DNA of 64,000 bases. Source: JALNZF01 sp964447405. Its GTDB lineage: Bacteria > Nitrospirota > UBA9217. The stretch covers positions 496,001-560,000 of the forward strand of contig CAYUSP010000003.1 in the NCBI GenBank assembly GCA_964447405.1, read 5' to 3'. Shown piece after piece: positions 41,177 through 49,657 of the stretch (position 1 is the first letter of the stretch; each line of letters opens with the position of its first letter). Made by a program: the position numbers and the translations under genes. The notes beneath the pieces were generated by a model. It worked only from the letters and a program-made list of their open reading frames with translations. It had not been told where the DNA came from and ran no database searches.

Positions 41177-42193
41177 ATGAACAAACTGAGGGCCTTATTA
41201 CTATTCGGCGCAGGTTGCACGCTGCTCCTGCTGGGGTGCAGCAATAAAAACTCCAGCGAGTCATGCCAGCACGAGGTGACCATGAACCTTGACAGAGGCA
41301 ACAACGATGCGGTAATTGCATCGGGCTGCGCCAATCCCATGCAAAAGGGAGCTGCGTACTTCGGCAGAGCGGGCTACGATCCCAAAGATGTTCTGAACAA
41401 CTTTATCCAGTCTGACACCAGCTCCGGTTCAACCGGCACCAAACCTACTCTCACTTCCTATATGACGACTCTCATCGGGAGGGTGACCGAGAACTCGCTT
41501 GCTGACCTGGATAGTGCTTCGACTCAATACCGGAGCATCCCGGTAGGCGCCGAATTGTATAAAGACGCGCAGTTCAGCGTGAGCCTGGTCGACGCAATCA
41601 AGAGCCTTTCGCTGCTCAAAGTGATTGTTGCCGACGTGACCGGTGATCTGAACACAAACTGCGACATTAACACAAACACGATCAAAGACGGTGCCGATGC
41701 CGCCTCCTGCGCACTCATCGCTTCGAACAATATCAATACAAGCGCCACAACTTCCTGCAACAAGGCTACTTATGCCCGCTCCAATCCGATCGACATTTCC
41801 TTTACCGGGAAAAGCGGCACCTATAGCGGTATTGTGGTCACGCTGACAGGAACCGGTACTACGGCATGTCCCGCGGTCTATCGTAAACTGCTGTACAAGG
41901 ACACGGCGGGAAAATACTGGGCGGTCGCGGCATCCTCTGACCAGGTATGCGTTGGGTCCGATACTGTTTCGTGGCCGTGCCCGATGGAACAGAACGGCCA
42001 GCCCCTTGACCTGGTAGCAGCAGTTGACAGCAGCCTGAACAGCGCGATCAACTCGCTAAACTCATCGCTCACGTCTGCAGGCACCTCATCCCAGTCGGAC
42101 GTGCAGCAGTCCGTGCAGGACATCAAGAATAATGCCTGCCCTGGCACGTGTACATCGACCAATATCTCAAATTACCTGCTGACCATTAAATAG
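41177..42193 (+). CDS. Lipoprotein, Ser/Thr/Asn-rich
   Basis: A 338-residue protein with a canonical lipobox (LLLFGAGCTLLLLGCSNKN, Cys at residue 21). The mature part has even-spaced Cys pairs (ASGCANPMQ, NTNCDI, ADAASCALIA, SSCNKA-like) and ends SDVQQSVQDIKNNACPGTCT. It precedes an outer-membrane barrel gene by 19 bases, suggesting a shared envelope role. Ribosome site GGAGGACGAC. Not a named family to my knowledge. Confidence 0.75.
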   Translation: MNKLRALLLFGAGCTLLLLGCSNKNSSESCQHEVTMNLDRGNNDAVIASGCANPMQKGAAYFGRAGYDPKDVLNNFIQSDTSSGSTGTKPTLTSYMTTLIGRVTENSLADLDSASTQYRSIPVGAELYKDAQFSVSLVDAIKSLSLLKVIVADVTGDLNTNCDINTNTIKDGADAASCALIASNNINTSATTSCNKATYARSNPIDISFTGKSGTYSGIVVTLTGTGTTACPAVYRKLLYKDTAGKYWAVAASSDQVCVGSDTVSWPCPMEQNGQPLDLVAAVDSSLNSAINSLNSSLTSAGTSSQSDVQQSVQDIKNNACPGTCTSTNISNYLLTIK

Positions 42194-42212
42194 CGGAATG
42201 ACCGAGGAGGAT

Positions 42213-43397
42213 ATGAACATGCATGGACTAATTCGAATAGCAGCGACGATTTACATCTCATTACTCTGCATGATCCCATCCGCGATCATGGCCCAGCAGG
42301 CTACGACACGGGAATACCCGTACCTTTATAAATCCACCCGAGCAATGGGCATGGGCGGAGCCTATACCGCCGTTGGAGGTAGGGTGGACTCGCTGTTCTA
42401 CAATCCCGCAGGCCTGATCAACATTCCCCAGGACAAGGGCTGGGAGGTCAACCTGATCAATGTCAGCGCCGAGTACGGAAAGCGGGTGCAGGATTTTGTG
42501 AACGACATGCAGGATGCTAATGATACGGGAGACCTCAACCATGACGGCAAGACAGGTGATGATCAGACTCAGGCGGTGAATGACGTACTCGCGAGGTATC
42601 GGGGGGGGAATCTGCACATGCGGGTCGCGGACTTTACCTCAATAGGCAAAAGCTACGACAAGTGGGCTTTCGGCCTCGGCGGGATCGCGAGCGGCAGGCT
42701 CGATGCAATGACCCATCAGGGCTTCGGATCAGATGGTTTTCTGGAAGTAAACGCCGATGCCATCTACGGCGCTCTGGTCGGCGCCAGCATCGGCGTTTCC
42801 GATAACGTATTCGCCGGTTTCACCCTGAAATCGCTAAAGCGGGAATCTCTGATTCATAATTTCTCTGCCCGGGAAATCGTGGACAAGCAGGACAACCTGG
42901 GCGACTACATCAAGGACGATCTAAGGACCAGCGGCAGCGGGGTGGGCCTTGACCTGGGAGTGATCTGGAAGTTCGCGCCTGACTCGCCGCTCAAGCCCAC
43001 CTTCGGCGCTTCGATCATGAACCTCGGCGACCTCAAGTTTGGTGGTGCCGGCAAGCTACCCCAAACCATCAACCTGGGCATCGCTATAAATCCGGCCCTT
43101 TCCTGGGCCCGCTCATTGACGGTAGCCGCGGACTATGTGGACCTCCTGAACAATTTCAAGCAGGACAAGGACATGGTAAAGCGGCTGCGGCTCGGCGCGG
43201 AACTGCAGATCTTCGATATCTGGCCCGTTGAATTTGCCCTGCGGGCCGGTGTCTATGAATATTCTCCAACTTATGGCTTCGATCTCCGTCTGCTCTTCAT
43301 CACGTTATCGTACGTCAACTACACCGAGGAGATCGGGGCTTACGCAGGACAGGACAAGGACCGGCGGCAGCTCGCGACGCTCAATATCGGGTGGTAG
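42213..43397 (+). CDS. PorV/UPF0164-like outer-membrane beta-barrel protein
   Basis: A 394-residue protein with a signal peptide (LCMIPSAIMAQQ). The mature start YPYLYKSTRAMGMGGAYTAV and GGRVDSLFYNPAGLINIPQD is the hallmark of PorV/UPF0164/FadL-like barrels, which serve as outer-membrane channels or secretion partners. The protein alternates short strands and ends LATLNIGW, with a terminal aromatic residue. A DLNHDGKTGDD loop looks like a calcium-binding insertion. GAGGAGGAT upstream selects ATG 42213 over 42198. Confidence 0.85.
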   Translation: MNMHGLIRIAATIYISLLCMIPSAIMAQQATTREYPYLYKSTRAMGMGGAYTAVGGRVDSLFYNPAGLINIPQDKGWEVNLINVSAEYGKRVQDFVNDMQDANDTGDLNHDGKTGDDQTQAVNDVLARYRGGNLHMRVADFTSIGKSYDKWAFGLGGIASGRLDAMTHQGFGSDGFLEVNADAIYGALVGASIGVSDNVFAGFTLKSLKRESLIHNFSAREIVDKQDNLGDYIKDDLRTSGSGVGLDLGVIWKFAPDSPLKPTFGASIMNLGDLKFGGAGKLPQTINLGIAINPALSWARSLTVAADYVDLLNNFKQDKDMVKRLRLGAELQIFDIWPVEFALRAGVYEYSPTYGFDLRLLFITLSYVNYTEEIGAYAGQDKDRRQLATLNIGW

Positions 43398-43416
43398 AAG
43401 TCTTTTCGATCATCAA

Positions 43417-43446
43417 AAACGGCGTACTCATCAGAGTACGCCGTTT
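43417..43446 (+). terminator. Terminator hairpin, possibly bidirectional
   Basis: AAACGGCGTACTC and GAGTACGCCGTTT form a 13-bp stem around ATCA, 20 bases past the barrel gene stop and 35 bases before the end of the convergent HEAT gene. Confidence 0.85.
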
Positions 43447-43480
43447 GTTGTTACGGGAAACCTCCTCCTAGCATGACCGC

Positions 43481-43873
43481 CTACAATCCACGCTCCATCT
43501 CCGCTAGTGCATCCTGCGCCGCTTCCCGGACCCTGGTATGGCTGTCCTGCAGGCTTGTGCGGAGGGCAGCGATCGCCGAACCGTCTTTGATTATGCCGAG
43601 TGCATTCGCTGCATCACCCCGGATCGTGGGATTCTCATGCCCAAGCAGGGCGATTATCCCCGGAACAGCCATTTTCAGTCCTGCACAATGCTCATCAGCA
43701 AGTTCCTCGATCAGCGCTGTTGCACCAAGTCGCACATGCATGGAGTCGTCACCGAGCAGGTCGGGAATGAACCGGCAGACCGCGTGGTCCTGCTTCATCA
43801 TGGCAATGATGTTGTCCAAAAATCCTTTGCCCATATACTCTATGAGCATGCTCCGCATTTCAGCATCGGTCAT
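43481..43873 (-). CDS. HEAT-repeat protein
   Basis: A 130-residue all-helical protein. Repeats: DDSMHVRLGATALIEELADE, HENPTIRGDAANALGIIKDG and DSHTRVREAAQDALAEM, each a HEAT helix pair. Such proteins are binding scaffolds. No partner or enzyme domain is present. Confidence 0.8.
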   Translation of the reverse strand: MTDAEMRSMLIEYMGKGFLDNIIAMMKQDHAVCRFIPDLLGDDSMHVRLGATALIEELADEHCAGLKMAVPGIIALLGHENPTIRGDAANALGIIKDGSAIAALRTSLQDSHTRVREAAQDALAEMERGL

Positions 43874-43987
43874 AAGGCATCCGCCTTTTCAGCAGAATCA
43901 AGCCACCCGATTTTCATAAAACATTGACCTATCCATACGCTTTATGATACCGTAATCTAAATTCATTATATCCGGTCAGGAGGACTT

Positions 43988-44158
43988 GTGAAAGACGAAA
44001 AGACATTCGGCAGTATTTATGGCCTGGCATTCATCGGTGCGGCAGTATATTTCATTCAGCATTCAACCTCTTTCTGGGGAGGCGTATTAGGCTTTCTCAA
44101 GGCTGTAGTTTGGCCGGCTATTCTCATGTATAAGTTGCTTGAGTATCTCAAGATGTAA
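43988..44158 (+). CDS. Small membrane protein, 56 aa
   Basis: GTG 43988 with CAGGAGGACTT immediately upstream encodes MKDEKTFGSIYGLAFIGAAV, then YFIQHSTSFWGGVLGFLKAV and VWPAILMYKLLEYLKM. It has two short hydrophobic stretches and an amphipathic end. It lies in a gap with no other gene and has a better ribosome site than many neighbours. No family recognised. Confidence 0.6.
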   Translation: MKDEKTFGSIYGLAFIGAAVYFIQHSTSFWGGVLGFLKAVVWPAILMYKLLEYLKM

Positions 44159-44239
44159 TGAATTCCGCCCAGGAAAGTGCCGGTTACTATGGAATACCTT
44201 ACGCACTTCCGGTTTCCAACAGTACCAGCGAGGCGCACT

Positions 44240-44962
44240 ATGATCTATCGATTGGCAATGATTCTTGTGTGGTTGTCGCTCATTTTCCCGGGGTGTGCGA
44301 CAAAACGTTTGAATACCGATGAACAAGGCGCTCTCACCGGCTGCACCGAAATAATGGTGCGCCAGGCAGACTATGGCCCCAAAGGCCTGCCAATGTTTTT
44401 GAATCGTTTGGCCGAGCGGCCGGGCAAGTCAGGCGACCGCTTTACCCTCGTGCAGCTCACAAACGGCCGGCCGACAAAATCCTACGATATCGTCGTAGTC
44501 GGACCGGAAAGCGACTTTACCAAGCCTTTTAAGGTGGTATACGAATGGACCGGTAAGGGTTTCGTAGGGGGAGCCCAGGTCACATTATCTACAGCTGAAA
44601 TCGCATCGCACGGTGTACGGGCGACTAGCAATGGCAAGGAGGCCGCTATCGTGCTTGCAGTCATAATCGCGCCGATGGCAATAGGCACGGCAGGCGGGTT
44701 CGTCGTCGGTGTCGCGGACGGTATCAAGACGACTGCCGCTGAAGTGGGCAAGATGGTCGATGGTAAGCGGGAGCAACTCGTCGCGTTTGCCACCTACGAT
44801 TACGATGTCCGCGACCGGCTCGTCCTGATGCGCATGTACAAGGCTGACGATATTCGGCAGGAACTGGTGAGGACTGAATATACCTACAAGAATGACGCTT
44901 CAGAACCACAGAAAGCCACGTACACGACCTTTCCTGATGGCGCTGTTCGCGTCGTGGAGTAG
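44240..44962 (+). CDS. Putative envelope lipoprotein
   Basis: A 240-residue protein: MIYRLAMILVWLSLIFPGCA ends in a possible lipobox (FPGC, with Phe at -3, atypical). The mature part contains a hydrophobic stretch (EAAIVLAVIIAPMAIGTAGG) and charged flanks. The start at 44240 begins the signal; a longer frame from 44177 has no ribosome site. Family unknown. Confidence 0.6.
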   Translation: MIYRLAMILVWLSLIFPGCATKRLNTDEQGALTGCTEIMVRQADYGPKGLPMFLNRLAERPGKSGDRFTLVQLTNGRPTKSYDIVVVGPESDFTKPFKVVYEWTGKGFVGGAQVTLSTAEIASHGVRATSNGKEAAIVLAVIIAPMAIGTAGGFVVGVADGIKTTAAEVGKMVDGKREQLVAFATYDYDVRDRLVLMRMYKADDIRQELVRTEYTYKNDASEPQKATYTTFPDGAVRVVE

Positions 44963-45551
44963 GTTTGATTGACACAATGAGAGCTTCGGCTGGCATAGCG
45001 ATACTATTCAATAGCTGGTCGGATAGATTAATACAACACCAGACAGGATGATTATCGGTTGAACCGCTCACCCCGCCCGTTCTCCTCTTTGCCATTCATT
45101 GCCTACGTTAAAGCAGCATGCCCGTCATACTTCACCTTTCAACTGTACGATAGCCCCCCGCTATAAACAAAAAACATTCCCCCGCAACATCCTGAATCAT
45201 TCTGCGCATTATTGATTTTTATCGCAACCCGCCACTAAAATAAAACTTTTTCGTTGCGCACTGCATCACCTTATGATACAAGAAAAACTCGTTTGTCATT
45301 AATTGGTTCGATTTTAATCCTTCAGCAACCGCCTCGGGGGAATTGTGGAGGGCGTTGTTTCCTATGTGAATCCATCCAGGTGACAGCGATAGGTCAATAT
45401 AGTATGTCCCCAAAATCTTTCTGGTAATGCTTTCCATCCTCAAACCAGCTTCGACCAACGGTCGCAGCGTCAAAAGAAAAACCGATATTAAGGATTGCCT
45501 GCAAACGAACCGCGCCGGCAAAATACCATATGGAAAAGGAGAAAAAGATCT
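44963..45551. other. 589-base AT-rich gap, no clear gene
   Basis: The region is AT-rich compared with both sides. A minus-strand frame of 100 codons spans 45219-45521, but it has no ribosome site and unconvincing residue use. The short stretch just before 45552 (AAAAGGAGAAAAAGATCT) is the ribosome site of the LamG gene. Confidence 0.5.
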
Positions 45552-46442
45552 ATGAAGCTCAAGTTCGTTCTCGCAGCAGTTTCTGTATTCTTGTTGTTGA
45601 TCAGTTTAGCGCCAAAGGCGCAGGCCGATCTCGTCGGCAGCTATTCGTTTGATGAAGGCACCGGAACCAGGATCACCGATGCCTCTGGTCGCAACAATCA
45701 TGGCACTCTGATCAATCCTCGTATAGATACCTGGAACACCGGGCATTCCGGCGGAGGACTTTTTCTGCCGGGTATTCCCGGCACCGATGCCACCTATGTG
45801 GACCTCGGCAATCCTTCCGATTTTCAGTTGACCAACAAGTTCACCTTCGCCGCCTGGGTCTACAGCACTGCTCCCGATAACGACGCGCCGATTCTGGCCA
45901 AGGAAGATTTAGGCTTCGGCACATCCTATTGGTTCGGGGTTTTCTACAACGGCTTCGGCACCCTGTGCGACGTGGACGGATGGTGGGGCTGGGATTTGGA
46001 GCGCCGCAACGTTCCGGTCCCCGTATGGAACCAGTGGAACCACCTCGCTGCCACGTGGGACGGTATCACGTTGAGACAGTACCTGAACGGCGTACTGGTT
46101 GATTCTGTGCCTTTCTCAGGCCCCATAGCCAATACCGCCTCTAATCTCACAATCGGCATCAACTCCGGTGTATGGTCGACCGCTTTCACGGGCAGGCTTG
46201 ACAACATCCAAATTTATAACCACGATTTGTCTGCGGCCGAGGTTTCTCGGCTCGCCGAAGCCATGGTTTCAGGGTGCGTAAACCTTCAAGGCGCACCGAT
46301 TGCTAACGCAAAGGTGTTTCTGAAGCAGAGCGATCTGCAAAAGCAATCGACCGTGACCGACGCCTCCGGCTGCTACAAGTTCAAAAGCATCGTTTCCGGG
46401 GAAACTTTGAAGATCGAAATCTTCGGTCCGGTAGTTCGGTAA
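45552..46442 (+). CDS. Exported LamG-domain protein
   Basis: A 296-residue protein with a signal peptide (VLAAVSVFLLLISLAPKAQA). A LamG/concanavalin-like domain follows: LVGSYSFDEGTGTRITDASG, NNHGTLIN, FTFAAWVYS and WNHLAATWDGITLRQYLNG, ending GRLDNIQIYNHDLSAAEV. The last 60 residues form a carboxypeptidase-regulatory-like beta module (GCVNLQGAPIANAKVFLKQ, TVTDASGCYKFKSIVSG). Probably a carbohydrate- or surface-binding protein. The AAAAGGAG site precedes 45552. Confidence 0.82.
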   Translation: MKLKFVLAAVSVFLLLISLAPKAQADLVGSYSFDEGTGTRITDASGRNNHGTLINPRIDTWNTGHSGGGLFLPGIPGTDATYVDLGNPSDFQLTNKFTFAAWVYSTAPDNDAPILAKEDLGFGTSYWFGVFYNGFGTLCDVDGWWGWDLERRNVPVPVWNQWNHLAATWDGITLRQYLNGVLVDSVPFSGPIANTASNLTIGINSGVWSTAFTGRLDNIQIYNHDLSAAEVSRLAEAMVSGCVNLQGAPIANAKVFLKQSDLQKQSTVTDASGCYKFKSIVSGETLKIEIFGPVVR

Positions 46443-46466
46443 TCGCATCCGTATCGACCAATCGCA

Positions 46467-46521
46467 GGGGACGTTGTTTCCTCAGTGACAACCATAAGTC
46501 ACCATAAGACACAACGTCCCC
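46467..46521. repeat. Inverted repeat GGGGACGTTGT / ACAACGTCCCC
   Basis: 11-bp perfect arms enclose 33 bases between the LamG and methylase genes. It resembles the GGGGACTGTCCC palindrome at 31588-31617 in its GGGGAC ends. It could end transcription or be a REP-like element; no tyrosine-transposase gene is nearby. Confidence 0.55.
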
Positions 46522-46549
46522 AACATTTGTTGCGGATTCAGGATTAGCT

Positions 46550-47500
46550 ATGAATAAAATTGCATTACAGATTTCCCCTGAAGCGAAAGGCGCCTACTTT
46601 GCTGATTATTTGACAGTAGCTCGTCAGGAGTTAAAGCAAGTCTTTGGGGAGATTCCAGCGACGTACTCTAAGGTGGGACCGCTGGAGTTCTTCGAGCTGG
46701 AGGCTGACGGCTTGGACCTGAACAAGCTGCTCTATCTATCATTCGCTCAGGGTCTCTATGCCATCGAGGGTACGTTATTACGTCCCTTGGATTTACGTGC
46801 TGAGTATCACCTGCATGAAGACTTTGTGTTTGGAAGCAAATTCAAGGGAAAGACCAACGAGCGTCTGACCCAGATGCTGATTAATGTCGGGCTGGCAGCG
46901 ATCAACGCGAAATCTGGCAAGGGACTAAAGTTATTGGATCCCCTATGTGGGCGCGCTACAACCTTATTGTGGGCCATGCGATATGGGTTGAAATCGAGGG
47001 GCATAGAGCAGGACGCCAACGCACTGGTGGATATTCATCGCAACTTGAAGAAGTGGACAAAGTTACACCGGCAAAAACACAAGCTGTCTGAGGGTTTTAC
47101 AGGCGCTCCCCATAAAATGAGTTTGGGTAAGTTTCTGGATTTCAGTGCGGAAGAATGCACTATGAGGGTGGTCGTCGGTGAAGCGCGCAATGCGGATCAA
47201 ATTCTAAAAGAAGAGAAATTCGACCTCATGATAAGTGATCTGCCTTATGGTGTGCAACACGTTACCACAGCAAACACCCGCAATCCCTTAGCGGTTATTG
47301 AACAGTGTGTCAAACCGTGGAAGAAGTGCCTGAAGAAAACCGGGGCGATCGTTTTAGCCTTTAACTGCAACAATCCAAAGCGCGATGCATTGATCGAAGT
47401 CTTCGAGCAAAGCGGCTTCGAGGCCCAGCCCTTTTCCGCAGAACATCGCATGAGTGAATCAATCGTTCGCGATGTCGTCATCTTTACGTTGAGAAAATAG
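46550..47500 (+). CDS. Probable RNA methylase (TRM11/THUMP-type N2-guanine methylase fold)
   Basis: A 316-residue SAM-dependent methylase. The SAM motif is GLKLLDPLCGRATTLLWAMR; the catalytic motif is DLMISDLPYGVQH, an NPPY-like S-D-L-P-Y typical of tRNA guanine-N2 methylases such as TRM11 and TrmG10. Motif LAFNCNNPKRDALIEVFEQ follows. The N-terminal 110 residues form a substrate-binding part without a clear THUMP. The gene is more AT-rich than flanking operons, suggesting transfer. Target RNA unknown. Confidence 0.8.
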   Translation: MNKIALQISPEAKGAYFADYLTVARQELKQVFGEIPATYSKVGPLEFFELEADGLDLNKLLYLSFAQGLYAIEGTLLRPLDLRAEYHLHEDFVFGSKFKGKTNERLTQMLINVGLAAINAKSGKGLKLLDPLCGRATTLLWAMRYGLKSRGIEQDANALVDIHRNLKKWTKLHRQKHKLSEGFTGAPHKMSLGKFLDFSAEECTMRVVVGEARNADQILKEEKFDLMISDLPYGVQHVTTANTRNPLAVIEQCVKPWKKCLKKTGAIVLAFNCNNPKRDALIEVFEQSGFEAQPFSAEHRMSESIVRDVVIFTLRK

Positions 47501-47557
47501 TCGCTGAAGAAAATCCATCTCAGAAGCGTACGCCCATCCCGATTTCGCCCTTCCTGT

Positions 47558-48184
47558 TCACCTCTTCTCGGTCAGCATGCTTTTGACTCGTTTCAGTCGA
47601 TAAAACGCTTCCCGCTCCCGTTCGCTGATGTACTGGGTGATCGTTTTGATTGAGTGCTTCAGTCCGGGAAGTACCATTTCCTCCAGGACCTTGATTCGCC
47701 TGCTCGTGCGCATGATCTCTTCGCCAAGGCGTTTCAGTTTGCTCTCATACGCCGCGATGTGCAGCATGGAATCCAGCAGCTTCTCGAAAACGAGCGCACC
47801 TTCTTCAAGGTGAGGCGTGGTCCCGAATTCATCGTACCCGCGCTTGTCCGGATCACGGACCGGCGCATCGTGGAACACGATATCCTTGTACCGCAGGCCC
47901 CAGATGCTCTTTTCGATCACATCGATGCGGAAATCACGCTCTGTCGCCATCGAAATCGACTCGACATGGTCCCTGCCACCGCGCCCGAGGGTGAGCGCAA
48001 GTTCGCGCAGCCCCTTGCCGTACGATTCCCGGATATCCTCGCGCGACCTCAGAAACGGGACCGTGTCCGCAAGGAACTCCTTGATGAGCGCCTGCTTTCG
48101 TGCTTTCAGGATCCCGATGCTGTTAACCACGGACCGGGACTTCTCCTTCATGAGCAGCAAATTTGTCCGGGTGGGATGGATCAT
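47558..48184 (-). CDS. atpD: V/A-type ATPase subunit D (central stalk)
   Basis: A 208-residue coiled-coil protein, last gene of the ATPase operon. Begins MIHPTRTNLLLMKEKSRSVV, with the family N-terminal HPTRxNLL pattern and C-terminal SEREREAFYRLKRVKSML. Subunit D is the rotating axle that couples A3B3 to the membrane ring with F. Starts 87 bases after the B subunit stop, the gap holding a GTGTCCAGCTGTGTCC repeat. Confidence 0.93.
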   Translation of the reverse strand: MIHPTRTNLLLMKEKSRSVVNSIGILKARKQALIKEFLADTVPFLRSREDIRESYGKGLRELALTLGRGGRDHVESISMATERDFRIDVIEKSIWGLRYKDIVFHDAPVRDPDKRGYDEFGTTPHLEEGALVFEKLLDSMLHIAAYESKLKRLGEEIMRTSRRIKVLEEMVLPGLKHSIKTITQYISEREREAFYRLKRVKSMLTEKR

Positions 48185-48270
48185 ATGGTCTCTTTAATAT
48201 CTTCCTGAAACGTTGAATCAACCGTGTCCAGCTGTGTCCATCTGTGTTCATCCGTGGTTATATGTTCTTG

Positions 48271-49617
48271 TTATGAAGATGCTTCCAATCCAAACCGCTT
48301 CATGAGCTCGATACCTGCATCCAGGGTCTCCTGCACCGTCCGCCGTGCCATGCCCTGGCCTACCAGGTCCCGTTCAAAAGCCTCTGCAAAGTCCAGCATG
48401 ACGATATCCCCTTTGGTCATCCCGTCGCGGCCCACAATCGCTTCGAGCCTTCTGAGGTCCCTTCCCTTGGCATAATGCTTATAAAGATGGTTGGCGATTG
48501 TGCGATGGTCAGCACGCGTTCTGCCCTCGCCGATCCCCTTCTGCATAAGGCGCGACAAACTCGGGAGAACATCCACAGGCGGGAAGATGCCCTTCTGGTG
48601 AAGTTCGCGCGATAGGACGATCTGCCCCTCCGTGATGTAGCCGGTAAGGTCGGGGATCGGGTGGGTGATGTCGTCCTCGGGCATGGTCAACACAGGCAGC
48701 ATGGTCACCGACCCTTCGAGGCCGTGGATGCGGCCTGCCCGCTCGTACAGTGAGGCAAGGTCCGAGTACATATACCCCGGATACCCGCGCCTCCCGGGCA
48801 GTTCCTCCCGAGCTGTCGAGATCTCGCGCAGGGCGTCGCAGTAGTTTGTCATGTCCGTAATGATAACCAGAATGTCCATCGCCTGCTCGAAGGCCAGATA
48901 TTCCGCCACGGTCAGCGCGAAACGCGGGGCAAGCAGCCTCTCCATCACGGGCTCATCTGCCATGTTCACAAAGGCGACAAATCCTGTTTTCATCTCCTCC
49001 AGCACCTTCAGGTAGAAGGAATACTCGTGAAAGGTGAGGCCTAGTGCCGCGAATACGACAATGAATCTCTTCTTGCTGTCAGCGAGCCGCGAGTTACGCA
49101 GTATGGAGGCGACCACTTCCTTGGACGGCAGCCCAGCGCAGGAAAACACCGGAAGCTTCTGGCCGCGGACCAGCGTGTTCAGCCCGTCGATGGTCGAGAA
49201 CCCGGTCTCGATGAAATCCTCGGGCCGCGCCCGCGCTGCAGGGTTCATCGGCGATCCCGTGATGGAGGCCCACTTCTCAGGAATGAACATGGGCAATCCA
49301 TCCTTGGGCTGAAATGATCCGTTGAATATCCTGCCCACGATGTCCGACGAAAGCGGCACCTTCTTGACCGCGTCCGAGAACGACACCGTGGTCCGCTCGA
49401 CGTCCAGGCCTTGCGTCCCGCTGTACACCTCGATCAATACCGTGTCTCCATTGATCTCGAGGACCTCGGCTTCCAGATGCCTGCCGTCGGGTGCATGGAC
49501 CGTAACCACCTCGCCAATCCTCGCGGCCTGCACGTTTTCAATGAACAGAAGCGGCCCTGCCACGGTCGATATGGTCCGGTAGATATGTTCGGATAAACGC
49601 ATGAGTCTATTCCCCAC
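48271..49617 (-). CDS. atpB: V/A-type ATPase subunit B
   Basis: A 448-residue non-catalytic nucleotide-binding subunit. KKVPLSSDIVGRIFNGSFQP, SMNPAARARPEDFIETGFST, LPVFSCAGLPSKEVVASILR and RRGYPGYMYSDLASLYERAG match the family; there is no Walker A loop, as expected. TMPEDDITHPIPDLTGYITE is the B-subunit signature. The start has an ATAC-rich leader, 40 bases after the A subunit. Confidence 0.94.
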   Translation of the reverse strand: MGNRLMRLSEHIYRTISTVAGPLLFIENVQAARIGEVVTVHAPDGRHLEAEVLEINGDTVLIEVYSGTQGLDVERTTVSFSDAVKKVPLSSDIVGRIFNGSFQPKDGLPMFIPEKWASITGSPMNPAARARPEDFIETGFSTIDGLNTLVRGQKLPVFSCAGLPSKEVVASILRNSRLADSKKRFIVVFAALGLTFHEYSFYLKVLEEMKTGFVAFVNMADEPVMERLLAPRFALTVAEYLAFEQAMDILVIITDMTNYCDALREISTAREELPGRRGYPGYMYSDLASLYERAGRIHGLEGSVTMLPVLTMPEDDITHPIPDLTGYITEGQIVLSRELHQKGIFPPVDVLPSLSRLMQKGIGEGRTRADHRTIANHLYKHYAKGRDLRRLEAIVGRDGMTKGDIVMLDFAEAFERDLVGQGMARRTVQETLDAGIELMKRFGLEASS

Positions 49618-49657
49618 TCTTTACTTTTGCTCTTCTTTCCGAACTCCCAACTCGTAG

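Noticed and set aside
45219..45521. 100-codon minus-strand frame in the AT-rich gap
   Set aside because: No ribosome site, no recognisable motif, overlaps the LamG leader.
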